Source: Cryptomeria japonica
Taxonomy: Eukaryota; Streptophyta; Pinopsida; Cupressales; Cupressaceae
Reading direction: 5' to 3'
Length of the DNA stretch: 64,000 nucleotides
Assembly: GCF_030272615.1 (NCBI RefSeq)
Contig: NC_081413.1
Span: forward strand, 24,973,966 to 25,037,965
Shown here: in pieces, positions 37,770 to 48,524 of the stretch
How positions within the stretch are numbered: position 1 is the stretch's first letter
How the letters are laid out: each line of letters opens with the position of its first letter
Translations under genes and position numbers: made by a program
The notes under the pieces: generated by a model
Told to the model about the DNA's origin: nothing
Seen by the model: only the letters and a program-made list of their open reading frames with translations
Databases searched by the model: none

Positions 37770-39310
37770 ATGATGACTAGTAGAAGTTCCCTCTATTGCA
37801 AATGCACCAGAAGAAATGTGCTAAAGTTTTAGCGAATGCGCTATAGAAATTCAAAAATGCATTGCATTGCGTTTTGAATGCATGACTATGCACTACATAT
37901 GCATTATAGAATGATACAAAAGCGCTAATGTTTAACAAATGCACCAATTTTTTTTGCAAATGCACTAAATATTTTTACAAATGTGCTACACTATTGTTCA
38001 AATGCTCTGCAAAATTTCTCAAATGCAGTTTTCTGCATCTCAAATATGTAATTTTTTGTTTCTTCCTTGGAAATTTTCAATTTTCTACTATTTTCAAAAG
38101 GGATGATTTTTCTATTTTGATTTGAGAACCTACTGCAAACACAATAGACACAATGTTTGGAAAAATAGAACTGAAAAGAAAAGCACAATTCCTATGGTAG
38201 GCCAAGATAGTAGTTGTTGAATCTCATGTGGGTTTCCCCAAGTCTATGCTATTCAATGTGGATACTTAGATGCTTGACCCCACTGGCTACACTCCACAAC
38301 ACTCACTTCTCCAGGGCAGCCAAGCATCAGTTCCCATGAAAACTACTCATGCAAAACTTCGTATCTCTACTAAGAACCATATGTGTGTGAGTCTCATTAA
38401 GGTCCAACAACCTGTACCAACAACTAGAAGGATTTTGGCTTCTATAAAAAAAGCTTTTAGTAAGGGCATCCAATCGAGTGGCCATACATGTGGCATGTTA
38501 TGCTTCATTAAGGAAGGCCTCCCAACCTATAGAGGTTGTGCTTTGTAGGGTTTATGGGGAGTCATAACGTCAGTATGAACTAATCATCACTCGTTTCTTG
38601 TAACTTTTGTTAAAAACACAATTTATTTATAGTGGTTCAGAAAAGCTTGGCTTTAGCCCGTTGCCACTTGAGTCATTCCGTCTCACTAGCCCTATTGGCA
38701 ACTCAGGATGTAGGCCCTCTAAAGGTTAAACATTAAAAACAGGTCTAGTTTTTTTATCACCTGGTTAAGGCCAAAGCATACTAACCTACCACTTTGCAAG
38801 CATAGTGAACACTTGATTAATTAACCCTCTAAATTAGTCTAACTGCAACTATTTAAAGAAAATAAAAATGCAAGTTGCATGCTATTAATTAACCCCCTAT
38901 TTAAGCTATGTGAATAAAAAATGATCAATTACTGAGCCCCTAGTGAAACTAGGTGTGAAAATGCATGAAAAGTACCTGCAAAACCACTAGTTAGCTATTT
39001 AAAATATTTTGTCTTTGACAGTCAAAAAGCTGCAAGTGTTAGTTAGACAACCTGGTTTGAATTTTTTTGCAAACCGATAGAACAAATGTGCTAAAAGAAC
39101 ATGTGTACTAAAACTAACTGCAAATGCGCTATCAAACTTAACAAATGCGCTACCTTGTCATGCAAATGTTTTAAACTACATTACATATGTGCTAAAACCT
39201 AACAAGTGTGCTACCCTGCATGACAGATGTGCTGCCAAGTAGAACAAATGCGCTAAATAAAGTGACAATTGCACTAAAAAGATTGCAAATGCGTTTAAAA
39301 ATGAGTAAAT
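37770..39310. repeat. Two arrays of a degenerate CAAATGYRCTA motif in the leader
   Basis: At 37777-38030 and 39060-39310 the motif CAAATGCGCTA and close variants (CAAATGCACTA, CAAATGTGCTA, CAAGTGTGCTA) recurs about every 20-25 bp, roughly 11 times in each array. Spacers differ. Between the arrays lies about 1 kb without the motif (38060-39060) that shows no reading frame. Both arrays sit in the untranslated leader of the Tat-like element, between PBS and gag. Confidence 0.75.
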
Positions 39311-39370
39311 ACACGAGTCTACTAAACCTACGAGAATGAAAGACAGAAGATAGAAATTGTGAGGCCTCTG

Positions 39371-39389
39371 TCCCGCTGTGGGTGCCAAA
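39371..39389 (-). promoter_or_regulatory. Primer binding site of the Tat-like element
   Basis: The minus strand reads TTTGGCACCCACAGCGGGAC directly inside the LTR. It resembles the TTGGCGCCCACCGTGGGGC-type PBS common in Tat-lineage elements, with several transitions. Confidence 0.65.
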
Positions 39390-39390
39390 G

Positions 39391-40495
39391 TGTGTAACCT
39401 AGAAATATTCTTCAAAAGTAAACCTACAAGATTGATTATTTTTTATAAATAGCAAGACAATCCTATAGAAATACTCCAAAAGTTAAAAAACTAAACAAAT
39501 GAAGGATTTAAAACTTAGAACATTATACGTTCACTTACTGTCCCATTGTGTCCTATCACCATTTCAACTTGTTTGCAGATATTTGCTCTCAAACTGCACT
39601 GTAGTTGCTTCCAAGATGACAACTTGATGTTTAATAAAAGCTAAATGATTGTACAAAGCTTAATATGTAACTATATGAAAGATTACACTAAAATGCCAAA
39701 GGCACACTATAAGTTGTTAAAATGCTTAGATGATCAAAACTCATGTGAATGCTAGATAACTACTAGATGACTATTAGCTCAAAAATTCTTAGGAAATGTC
39801 CTTTTTTTATAGATTTTCATGAGCAAAAATTCCATGTGGAAGAGATCAACAGTTGAGATTGAATCTTGCAAGATTGATGGCTATGAAGAGATTGGTTGAG
39901 ATGTGAGAGAAAAGGGGGAATATTCTCCTCTTGCACATGCAAGATGGAGGAAAAGGTGGAAGAGGAGTCCAACTGGCAAGATGCTCATCTTGACTGAGAT
40001 GAAGACTCCAAGAATATAGGATGGTTGGAGGAGATTTAGGAAATGTGGGACAAGTGTAAGCTGATTAGGATGATGTGGACAAATTCCTCCAAAGATGTAG
40101 GAGTGATGGAGAGAATATAGGGAAGTTGAAAATGTGTGTACATACACATTATTTTATTTAAGAGATGGAAGTTGAAGATAAATATGGCTATTAAATAATT
40201 GAAAATTAATAATTTGTTTAGCCACAAAATTATGAGTTGGCAAGATTGAGTGATGTTGAGATGATTTGAGGTGGAAAAGAAGATTAAATATTTGTAGAAT
40301 TATTTAATTAGTGGAGAATTTAGAAGAATGCATAGTGCATGATTAAATATTAAATATTTAATAAGATTGAATTGGAAGAAAGACTAAATGAGTTAAATAA
40401 ATTAAAATTTTCAATTTAATTATTTAATAGGAGAATAATCATTAGATAAATAATAAATATTTATTTAATTATTCACCCAATTTTGAGTGTATACA
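39391..40495 (-). repeat. 5' LTR of the Tat-like element
   Basis: On the minus strand it begins TGTATACACTC (at 40495) and ends GGTTACACA (39391), 1105 bp, followed at once by the PBS. A TATA/AT-rich block lies at 40280-40470. Beyond 40495 the sequence changes to the copia coiled-coil ORF. A related but diverged LTR fragment is at 52060-52760. Confidence 0.7.
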
Positions 40496-40501
40496 ACTTC
40501 C

Positions 40502-41624
40502 ATTCCAGAAGTAACGACAGAAATCTCCGTTGGTCTGAAGGATCAACCATTTGTTGATCCGGTTGAGCAAGAAGAAGCACAAGATGCACCTACTGGGAAT
40601 CTAACAATAGATATCTCTGGTGAAGCTACTCAAGACCCTCCTAGCATAGAATTACTTATATAAATGATAGCTAAGGAGATAGAAAAAGTTGAAAAGAGTG
40701 TGAGTGTAGAGGAGAAGAGTGATGAGCCAACAGAGAAAGCTTCGGTAACCATGATTGTGGCTAATGTCTCTGAAAAAGGTAAGCAGATAGATGTTGAGGA
40801 TGACTTTTCTCATGGTCCAGTTGATTTAAGCACTCTTTCCCCTCTTCAAGAATTGAAACTTGCGACCCAAGCTCAGATTAAGGCAAGTGAAGACTTGTTG
40901 AAATCTCAGTCTGAAGATAAAGAAATCATCTCTCTTGCAATTGAGGTTTTGGAAAAGATTTTACCTAGTTTCAATCAGGATTATGGTGCTTCTCCCTCTG
41001 GAAAAACTTAAGAACATATTAAGTGTTGTTAACTCCAACTTTATATCATTAGAGAAGGTTGCAGATGAATTTGTACAGAAAATATTTAATGAGATGAGAT
41101 TGCAGGAAAATTTGAAAGAAGTTGAGAGAGATAGGGTGAGCCTGAAGAATGCAATGAAGAGTGTAGAAGAGACATTTGATGAAGGCAGGAAAATTTTCAA
41201 AGCATGTTTGTTTTTGCCCAAGTTTACTACAAAAATTGATCGACAAATAAAAGATCTTGAGGGTAAGTTAGCCAGTATCGGTCTTTTTTTTGCACCTCAA
41301 TTGATCTTCCCGAGTACCCTTGAAGCACAAAGTTTGGATCTCACTGATAAAGTAAAGGGATTGAACCAAGACAAGGAGAAAATGTTAAGCAGAGTGGTAG
41401 ATCTGAGAATTCTAATAACTCCTCAGATGGACACTTTACTTGGAGCACAACAGGATGCAATCAATGCCTTAGGTAAACCAACGCCATCTGATCTTCAGAG
41501 TCTTAAGGTTCATGCATTCATGTACAGTTCCCTAATAAGTGTTTTGAAGTGTTTCCTGAGAGGATGGAACCAATATTTGGAATCCTTGAAAGAGACTTAC
41601 TCTGACATTTTTAAGTTCATATGA
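40502..41624 (+). pseudogene. Extra (env-position) coiled-coil ORF of the copia element
   Basis: The frame from 40502 reads EVTTEISVGLKDQPFVDPVE and passes a TAA at about 40661. It continues from Met 40664 (EKVEKSVSVEEKSDEPTEKA) to 41011, where a frameshift near an A-run at about 41000 moves it to the frame ending at 41624. The whole is about 370 residues. The N-terminal part is acidic and Pro-rich. The middle (QELKLATQAQIKASEDLLKS, then LQENLKEVERDRVSLKNAMK and VDLRI segments) has the heptad-like, Lys/Glu/Leu-rich pattern of coiled coils. I see no signal peptide or membrane segment. Sirevirus elements carry an ORF of unknown function here, sometimes called env-like. This one fits by position and composition, not by a motif I can name. 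Confidence 0.5.
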
Positions 41625-41834
41625 TCAATTGCATTCATTCAATGTTTTTTACATAAGTGTTGGTGGATTCCTACCCTTTGCCATTGATGTCAAAGGGGGA
41701 GAGAGGGAGTAGTGAAAAATGGAGAAAGCATTTTAAGGGGAGCTAGTTAGATTGAGTGTACAGAATTCAATATTTTTGGTGTTTTGCAGATTTTTTGATA
41801 CTTATCATTTTTCACCAGTGTTGCCATCAATGCC

Positions 41835-41846
41835 AAAGGGGGAGAT
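41835..41846 (+). promoter_or_regulatory. Polypurine tract of the SIRE-like element
   Basis: AAAGGGGGAGAT, immediately before TGTTGG of the 3' LTR. A second AAAGGGGGAGAG run lies at 41692-41703. Confidence 0.85.
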
Positions 41847-43019
41847 TGTTGGCATTTCATGTTCCGATGATGCTCTGGTGGAGATTGGTGGTTCTTGATG
41901 CTTTTATACTCTTAGGAGTTGTCATTGATGTCAACTTAGCCTACTGATCTGATCCAGTATGAAGTTTTGGCTAACCAGATGTCTTGGATAAAGTATTCCT
42001 AGATTAAGACTATTAGTGCAATTCAGTATATAGTTTTGTGATCATTCTCATTTATGATGAAGTGGGTTTTGATTTTGGTGATCAGTGATTGGTTGGTTGC
42101 GTATATGAAGCATATTATCATGAAAATCCACCATCTGGTGTTGATTCCTATGCCTTTTTGAAGATCTAGTATCTGGTAGAGAAGTAAAGCATAGTATTCT
42201 TCATGTTTGGTGGTGTATCGTGTGTCTGGATTATTTAAGTTGATTCCGGTGATTGGAAATGTATTTGGAGAAAGATGTGAGACCTATAGGAAGCGTGTGA
42301 TCTTGTATTTTGGGTCTAGAATATGGTTCGGTAACAGATCTAAGATGACTTGCAATTGCACGTTTCATAATTTAATAATTGGTGAAGCCGACTTGTGGAA
42401 GATTAATTTTTGTGTGTGCAGATATATAAGACCGATTTGGATGATGCATTTGGGTGTGATAGATGATGTGGTAGACTGTTTTGAAGCAATTGAGTGCAAT
42501 TTCATGAGCACATCTTGATCTTGGTTGATCCAGTAAGCAGTTGCACAACAGAACAAAGCAGATAAGCAGATTAGTTACAACGGATCATTTTGCACTTAAC
42601 CAGAACTGATTTTTGGCATAATCAAATGCTATTTTTTGGTTCACTACTTATTGTAATCAGTTTGTAATCCCCTATAAGGCCATGATCCTTCCTTTGGGGT
42701 TTTAGCCCTATTTTTGTGATTGAGGAGTGAGCTCTAGGCAATGTGCCTGAATGCAAGTTCATTCCCCTTATGTAATATTGTTTTTCTACTAGCCATAGTG
42801 GAATAATATTGTGGGTTCAAATCCCACCATGTTTTTTCCCATTTGGGTTTCCACGTAAAAGTATTAGTGTTATGGTTGCATGGTTATTTGTTTTGTGTTG
42901 TTGCACTTTACTTTCTTTCTTATGCATCTGGTGGTTAAAGAATCAGAATAACAACTTTAAAATTTGCAGAACACTGATTCAACCCCCACCCCCCCTCCCA
43001 GTGTTCATTGATTCCAACA
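41847..43019 (+). repeat. 3' LTR of the SIRE-like copia element
   Basis: 1173 bp starting TGTTGGCATTTC and ending ATTGATTCCAACA, with mirror-image TGTTGG/CCAACA ends. It contains CTATAAGG near 42673 as a possible TATA motif and, near its end, a C-run preceded by an AG (TTTGCAGAACACTGATTC) that looks like a splice acceptor. The last 230 bp resemble 28790-29036. Confidence 0.8.
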
Positions 43020-43225
43020 CTATCTTTGGTTGACTATAGGTTATTTCAAAGATATGGTAATTAAAATAATTGTTTTAATTTTTGTACCCATGAGATGTTG
43101 ATTGTAAATACCATTTGTGACACTACTTATTTCTAGTTGTGGTGGGTCTCAATCAATGCAACCTATAGTCCCTTCCTCATATTCTAATAACATAATACCT
43201 TATACCTATAGGGCATAGAGAAAAT
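43020..43225. other. No gene seen
   Basis: Flank of the copia LTR, about 200 bp of AT-rich sequence without motifs. Confidence 0.5.
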
Positions 43226-43486
43226 TATTACAAGTGCGGTTATCGTTGCACCAAAAGATCAACTTGTTAATGCTCGTTACAATCACTAGACTTATAGAAT
43301 CCATTGGAGGCAGTTAAGCCATGTCACAAACCCAAGCGTTGCACTGCATAGCACAAGGAGACCAAGGGTGCACACCTTGTAGCAATCCCCCCAGTGCAAG
43401 CGAGGGGTTTGAACCTATGACCAAGCTCTGATACCACTTATTATGTAAGTGTGGTTGCCATTGCACCAAAAGATCAACCTGTTAAT

Positions 43487-44581
43487 GGGTGAACTCACAA
43501 AGCCGGTTCCCACTTTTGCCAACGAAGGAAATTGGCGAAAGTGGAAAATTTTGTTTATAGGGGGTTTGATTGAAGTGGGGGTGTTCGAACGGAATACCCT
43601 TTGGGGTTCGAGCGAAGACCCCACTTCGCTCGAACCCCATCTTTGGAGCGAAGCACCTTTAATGCCCGTTTATGTCTTTTTTCAATTATAGCGTAGGGGT
43701 TCGATCAAACCCCCCTTCATTCGAACCCCCCTAAAAAAGGGGAGTTCGCTCGAACCCCCCTTCGTTTGAACCCCTTTTTTAACACTTCTCTGAAGATTTC
43801 TACATTTTTTTGCAGATTTTTTGCCTTGAAACCTCTGGTTGAAGGCTCAAATGGAATGATCTTGACAACCCAAAATGTAGTATTATAGTCCTCAAAGAAA
43901 GCTTTCAAATGAATATAATTTTATTACATATTGAGTTTATTGTGAACTTGTTTTTTTAATTTTACCAAATATAGGTTTTTCACCGAACATGAACTTCTCT
44001 GTTAAATGCATTGGGAAAAATAGGAAACTAATTCAAAAAAATTCTGAAAAATATCTAAGCTCTGGGTATTGATGTCTTATTTCTAATAAAAAAAATAAAA
44101 TTGAATTTCGATATATATAGAATAAGTTATGTGTTCAAATGTAAACCTATGTCTGAATTATGACTAGTTGGACTTCAAAACTTAATAAAATGCAAAATAT
44201 TGAACATATCACTATCAAACCAACTGAAAGCACTTGATATTGATGTTACAAACCAAAATTTGAAAGAATTGAGTTTTTATCATTTATAAAGTTAAAAAAT
44301 TATGCGTTTCGGGAGGCACATCACTCTTAAAAAATGTAGTTTGTTGTAAAAAACTACTTTTCGAGGGAGATGGAAAAATTGAAAAAAAATCCTTCAAAAA
44401 AATTTGAAAAAAATATATATAGAATCTACAGACAAAATTCTACAAATCACTAATTTACATCATCTTCAAATTCTTAATAGTTTAAAAGTTATAGTTGTCG
44501 GAAGTTGAAGATTATTTTAAAATTGTTCAGCTCAGTGTCAAAAGTGGCAAAAAATTGGAAACCATTATTGTGAGTTCACCC
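43487..44581. mobile_element. 1.1-kb non-autonomous DNA transposon
   Basis: Perfect 14-bp terminal inverted repeats, GGGTGAACTCACAA at 43487-43500 and TTGTGAGTTCACCC at 44568-44581, flanked by the direct repeat TAAT (43483-43486 and 44582-44585). It interrupts the 215-bp repeat, whose first unit shows the empty-site arrangement. No transposase frame is present. The left third is GC-richer and full of TTCG(C/T)TCGAACCCC repeats; the rest is AT-rich. A 4-bp duplication leaves the superfamily open. Confidence 0.8.
43603..43638. repeat. Perfect 15-bp-arm hairpin of the TTCGAACCCC motif
   Basis: GGGGTTCGAGCGAAG at 43603-43617 and its exact reverse complement at 43624-43638, loop ACCCCA. At least three more copies of TTCG-n-TCGAACCCC follow to 43773, in both orientations. 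They make a cluster of CpG-containing inverted motifs inside the transposon. Confidence 0.9.
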
Positions 44582-44700
44582 TAATGCCAAATACAACCAC
44601 TAGACTTATAGAATCCATAGGATGTGATTAAGCCATGTCATAAACTCGAGCACTGCGCTACACAACACAAGGAGACCAAGGGCGCACACCTTGCAACAAA

Positions 44701-46429
44701 AATATATTTAAAAAAAATATTATTTCTTTTGATCCACATATGCCACTCTAACACCAATTCTAATTCCACTATGTCAACAAATATGCCCACATAAAGATTA
44801 TTATATAGGGTTATCTATATGGTCACTTGAGGACTATTTTGTGGGTAAAGGTCAAATGCTCTAATTTTGGTGAAATGATAGTCAATTTTTATGTTTTTGG
44901 GCCTTCTAAACATTATAAAAAATTCAAATTCGACCCAAAATTCTTAGAATGATAAGTTACCTATCAAATCTAGCACACACCTCCCAACTTCAACCCTTGT
45001 TGATTTGACCTTCTATGTTCAAATATAGATGCAACAAAAGATAAATTTGACTTTCTTGGATGCTCAAGACTCAATTATGTGATCACATTGTCTCCATCAA
45101 ACTTAAAATGTATATACAATATAAAGACACAAACATAAACTCGTAGTATCTATTATTTATATCACATTTGTTTTATTTTCTCCAGGCCATCATTTAATAC
45201 AGTAGAAGAGAATAGTTAATTTTTTAATAAAATATAATATCTACAACCTAAATATCTAAAAGAACAACAAGAAGAAGGGGTGACCCATGTAATGCAGTGG
45301 TTAAAACACTTTCTTGGTGAAACTGCCACCAAGGTGCTGGGTTGCTATGCTCATAGGCTTTGTAAATGAAAAAGAAATTCTATTATATCAAAAGATACAA
45401 ACATATAACAATAATTGACAAGTTTCATAATCATATTACTTAATACGTAAAAAAGTAGATGGCCCAAATAAACTTAATTAATATGATATAAAAATTCTTA
45501 AAATTGAATTAGTTTAGTCATATCTCTTATTCACATTAATAAAATTATAAATACAACTTTAAAATTAGCATCACCCAAGAGGTAGAACAACTTACAAGAT
45601 TAATTTTGGAAAACATGTATATAGTGGATCTTATTAACAAACATCAAGTTTCCACAATCCATGATATTATTCAATTGTTTTTGGATTAGATTGTTTGTGA
45701 ATTTTTTGCATCAACGTTCTGGATCACACTCTGTGATCCATCATCAACATGAAAGAGAGCATGCAGAAATGAAAATATGTCCAAAGGTAGTGTGTCTTAA
45801 ATTTTATTTTCCAAAGGTAGTGTGTTAAATTTTATATAATATAAATTCATTACTTTTATGAAGAGAATAAAAACAAGATAATATGTACCACTTTTTGGCT
45901 TAATAAGGACTCCCAAAACAAACCAACAAAAAATAAATTTTTTATTTATGTAAATGACAAGGAACAAATAATTCAAACTAATGAGTAATCAAACCTTCTA
46001 TATAGATTCAAGTTATGATTTTAAATTTAAATAAATAATTATTCCTATCGCTTTATATTTCTATTTGTCAATTGATATTTATTTTTTTATTATATTTTAT
46101 TAGGTGATACATTTCCTTAATGTATAACTTTCACTAAAATTAAATAATTTTCATTATTTATTAGAATGAAATCATTAGCTCTAATGTCTATAATATGGAT
46201 TTTTTTATATTTTTATTAAATATTTTATATGTTTATAATTTTAAAACTATTAATAACAAAAAAAATTAGACTTATATTATTTCATAACACATTTTTCATG
46301 TAGAATGTTTCTCAAAATTAATTTTCTTTTTCATTGAAATAATGAAATTCATATTGACTGCAGTGTATTTTTTTGTATTTGTCTAACAATGTTTGTTATT
46401 CTTCCTAGTGTCTTGAATATAAGTTACTA
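44701..46429. other. AT-rich intergenic, one SINE-like stretch
   Basis: Apart from 45281-45365 no structure stands out. A short tandem phrase (CCAAAGGTAGTGTG twice, 45781-45827) and an 8-bp hairpin (GGATCACA/TGTGATCC, 45722-45740) are present. There is no credible reading frame. Confidence 0.5.
45281..45365 (+). mobile_element. Candidate tRNA-derived SINE head
   Basis: GGTGACCCATGTAATGCAGTGG looks like a Pol III A-box region (TAATGCAGTGG against TRGCNNAGTGG). About 45 bp further GGTGCTGGGTTGCTATGC could be a mutated B box (GGTTCGATCC ancestor). The spacing fits tRNA-derived SINEs. There is no clear target duplication, and only one copy is seen in the window. Confidence 0.35.
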
Positions 46430-46434
46430 TTTGT
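46430..46434. repeat. Left target duplication TTTGT
   Basis: TTTGT just before the inverted-LTR unit, identical to 48520-48524 just after it. Confidence 0.75.
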
Positions 46435-47331
46435 TGATGTCGTCAAGGTAGGGACATCCAATGAAGGACATCCCATCCTTGTAGCCTAACACAAACACCA
46501 TGCAAGATATACTGGTAACCGGTAACACAATGCCAGAAATAGAAGAAAGGACAACCAGTAACATCACAAAATACATAACCGGTAAATAGTATAAACAATT
46601 CTTATAAAAACTTGAAGAATTACATACACCACATGCTGGAATGCAGTCCAAGATACAAACAATTCTTACAACACAATTATAAGATCTGCAGATCATCTAC
46701 ACATCAAATCGGCCTCCAGAAACAGTATGTCGATTCAACCCTAATCCGGACCTCAGCCCTTCCGGTTTCAATCCACTGGACTAGAATCTTGCTATTTCTA
46801 CATCTTCACTCAATTTCTAAACTCTGTCTTCTATCTTCTACCATTTGTCTACTCAAATGATTCACAAACTTCTATTTATATCGTCTGCAAATAATAACAA
46901 CTTGATCAAGTCGGCCCAAAGACCAACCGGTTCATGAAACGTGTAAACAATAACAAGTTGGCTCAAATCATTAAGAACAACTTCCAATGCACAAAACATC
47001 ATGCTGACCTCCAGAAATACCGACCAGGGCCCAAAACAACATCTCCAATGATCTGCAAGTCACAAAAATCAACCGCAACCCGATCGCACTTTGCTCAACA
47101 CACTGCCAGACTAATTGGTAAGAACATATCGATCGGGCCAATACCGGAATCAATATCTCACCGAAATCAAATCCAAATGTCATGAAAATAAAACATGACA
47201 AAGATGATGAACTCAATGGAATAAATCCAAATCTACAACGCTAAACTCTCAAACACAAAGAAATTCCATGATCTCCAAGAAATTCCACTGCTAACTACTC
47301 AACCGGTAAGAACTACACTGGTGCTCCTGCA
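46435..47331 (-). repeat. LTR, minus orientation
   Basis: Read on the minus strand: TGCAGGAGCACC at its start, TATAAATAG at 46880-46873, ending CTACCTTGACGACATCA. It is similar to the right arm throughout, with scattered substitutions. Confidence 0.85.
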
Positions 47332-47381
47332 TTAGAGATGGGATGTCCTTCATTGGATCTCCCTACCTTGACTGCATCAAA

Positions 47382-47393
47382 TGGTATCAGAGC
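47382..47393 (+). promoter_or_regulatory. Primer binding site, perfect iMet type
   Basis: TGGTATCAGAGC, two bases after a U5 tail ending GACTGCATCA. It shows that 47332-47393 derives from a normal 5' LTR-PBS junction on the plus strand. Confidence 0.85.
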
Positions 47394-47622
47394 TAGTTTG
47401 TGAATGTGTTGTTGGAGGAAGATGTGGTTATGCACTGGTTGCTTAGAGAGGAAGTTGAGGCAACTTGTGGACATGTTTAGATTGCCAAACGTGAGGTAGA
47501 GCAAGGTTCATAGGTAGACTTCCGATCCTAGAGCTTGAGGCAGTTAGTGGGTGGAGACTTGAACAGATCGTCGATTGAAGCAAGCTGCAGAGTGGACTGG
47601 TAGATCATCGAGGAGAGTTTGA

Positions 47623-48519
47623 AGTAGGAGCACCGGTGTAGTTCTTACCAGTTGAGCAGTTAGCAGTGGAATTGCTCGGAGATCATGGCATTTCTTTGTG
47701 TTTGAGAGTTTAGCATTGTGGATTTGGATTTATTCCCTTGAGTTCATCATTTTTATTGTGTTTGATTTTCATTGCATTTGGATTTGATTAAGATGAGATA
47801 TTGATTCCTATATTGGCTCTGTTGATATGTTCTTACCGGTTAGTCTGGCAGTGTGTTGAGTGAAGTTGGATCGGGTTGCGGTTGATTTTTATGACTTGTA
47901 GATTGTTGGAGATGTTATTTTGGGCCTCGGTTGGTATTTCAAAGAGGTCCGCATGATTTTTTGTGCATTGGAAGTTGTTCTTAATGATTTGAGTTGGCTT
48001 GTTATTGTTTACGCATTTTATAAACCAGTTTGTCTTTGGGTCGACTTGATCAAGTTATTATTTGCAGAAGGTATAAATAGAAGTTTGTGAATCATTTGAG
48101 TAGACAAAAGACACAATATAGAAGAAAGAGTTTAGGAATCGAGCGAAGATGTAGAACCGACGAGATTCTAGTCTGGTGGACCGAAATCAAAAGGGCTGAG
48201 GTCCGAATTAGGGTTGAACCGACAGACTATTTCCGGAGGCTGATTTGATGTGTAGATGATCTATGGATCTTATAATTGTGTTTTAAGCATTGTTTGTATC
48301 CTGGATTGCGATCCAACATGTGGCATATGTAATTCTTCAAGTTGTTATAAGAATTGTGCATACTATTTATCAGTTATACATATTATGTGACGTTACCAAT
48401 CATTCTTTCTATTATTTCTGGCATTATGTTACTGGTTACCGGTATATCTTGCATGGTGTTTGTTTCAGGGTGCGAGGATGAGATGTCCTTCATTTGATCT
48501 CCCTACCTTGACTGTATCA
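47623..48519 (+). repeat. LTR, plus orientation
   Basis: Starts AGTAGGAGCACCGG (the TG is mutated to AG), has TATAAATAG at 48072-48080 and ends CCTACCTTGACTGTATCA. It is 897 bp, the same as the left arm. Confidence 0.85.
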
Positions 48520-48524
48520 TTTGT

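Larger units (their letters stand above)
32586..40495 (-). mobile_element. Tat-like Ty3/gypsy element, 3' half lost
   Basis: In minus-strand order: 5' LTR (40495 to 39391), PBS (39389-39371), long leader with repeats, gag (37302 to about 35270), protease region (about 35125 to 34650), G-patch-like linker and variable spacer (34650 to 32586). It stops at the start of RT, where it is fused to the chromovirus. No Tat-type RT, RNase H, integrase or 3' LTR is found next to it. It lies inside the SIRE-like copia element that resumes at 40496. Confidence 0.8.
40496..43019 (+). mobile_element. 3' part of a SIRE-like Ty1/copia element
   Basis: Plus-strand order: the end of an extra ORF (40502-41624), about 210 bp with AAAGGGGGAGA-type purine runs, a PPT and a 3' LTR (41847-43019). 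An additional ORF between pol and the 3' LTR together with a GGGGGAGATTGTTGG junction is characteristic of Sireviruses. The pol part and 5' LTR are not present here, because the Tat-like element occupies the left flank. Confidence 0.7.
43226..44700. repeat. Dimeric ~215-bp repeat, second unit split by a transposon
   Basis: Unit 1 is 43226-43440. Unit 2 starts at 43441 (GTGTGGTTGCCATTGCACC), is interrupted at 43486 and resumes at 44582 (CACTAGACTTATAGAATCC) to about 44700. Shared blocks include TTGCACCAAAAGATCAAC and CACAAGGAGACCAAGG. Read on the minus strand, unit 1 contains GGTTCAAACCCC, a match to the Pol III B-box consensus, near a GGTATCAGAGC stretch. A tRNA-derived SINE origin is possible but the A box is not convincing. 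Confidence 0.6.
46435..48519. mobile_element. Inverted-LTR (palindromic) retroelement unit
   Basis: Two LTRs of equal length, 897 bp each, lie in opposite orientation: 46435-47331 (minus) and 47623-48519 (plus). Their U3 ends face inward and their U5 ends (…CATCA/…TATCA) form both outer termini. Between them 291 bp hold a second copy of the U5 tail (47332-47380), an intact iMet PBS (47382-47393) and a short leader. The whole unit has a 5-bp target duplication TTTGT on both sides, so it appears to have integrated as one piece. A normal element has U3 on one end and U5 on the other, so this arrangement points to an aberrant reverse-transcription product. There is no coding sequence. Confidence 0.75.

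Noticed and set aside
37777-39310. CRISPR-like array from regularly recurring short motifs
   Set aside because: The motif is degenerate, spacers are unequal and short, and the context is a plant retrotransposon leader.
43381-43440. tRNA gene suggested by a B-box-like GGTTCAAACCCC
   Set aside because: No cloverleaf can be formed and no convincing A box is at the right spacing.
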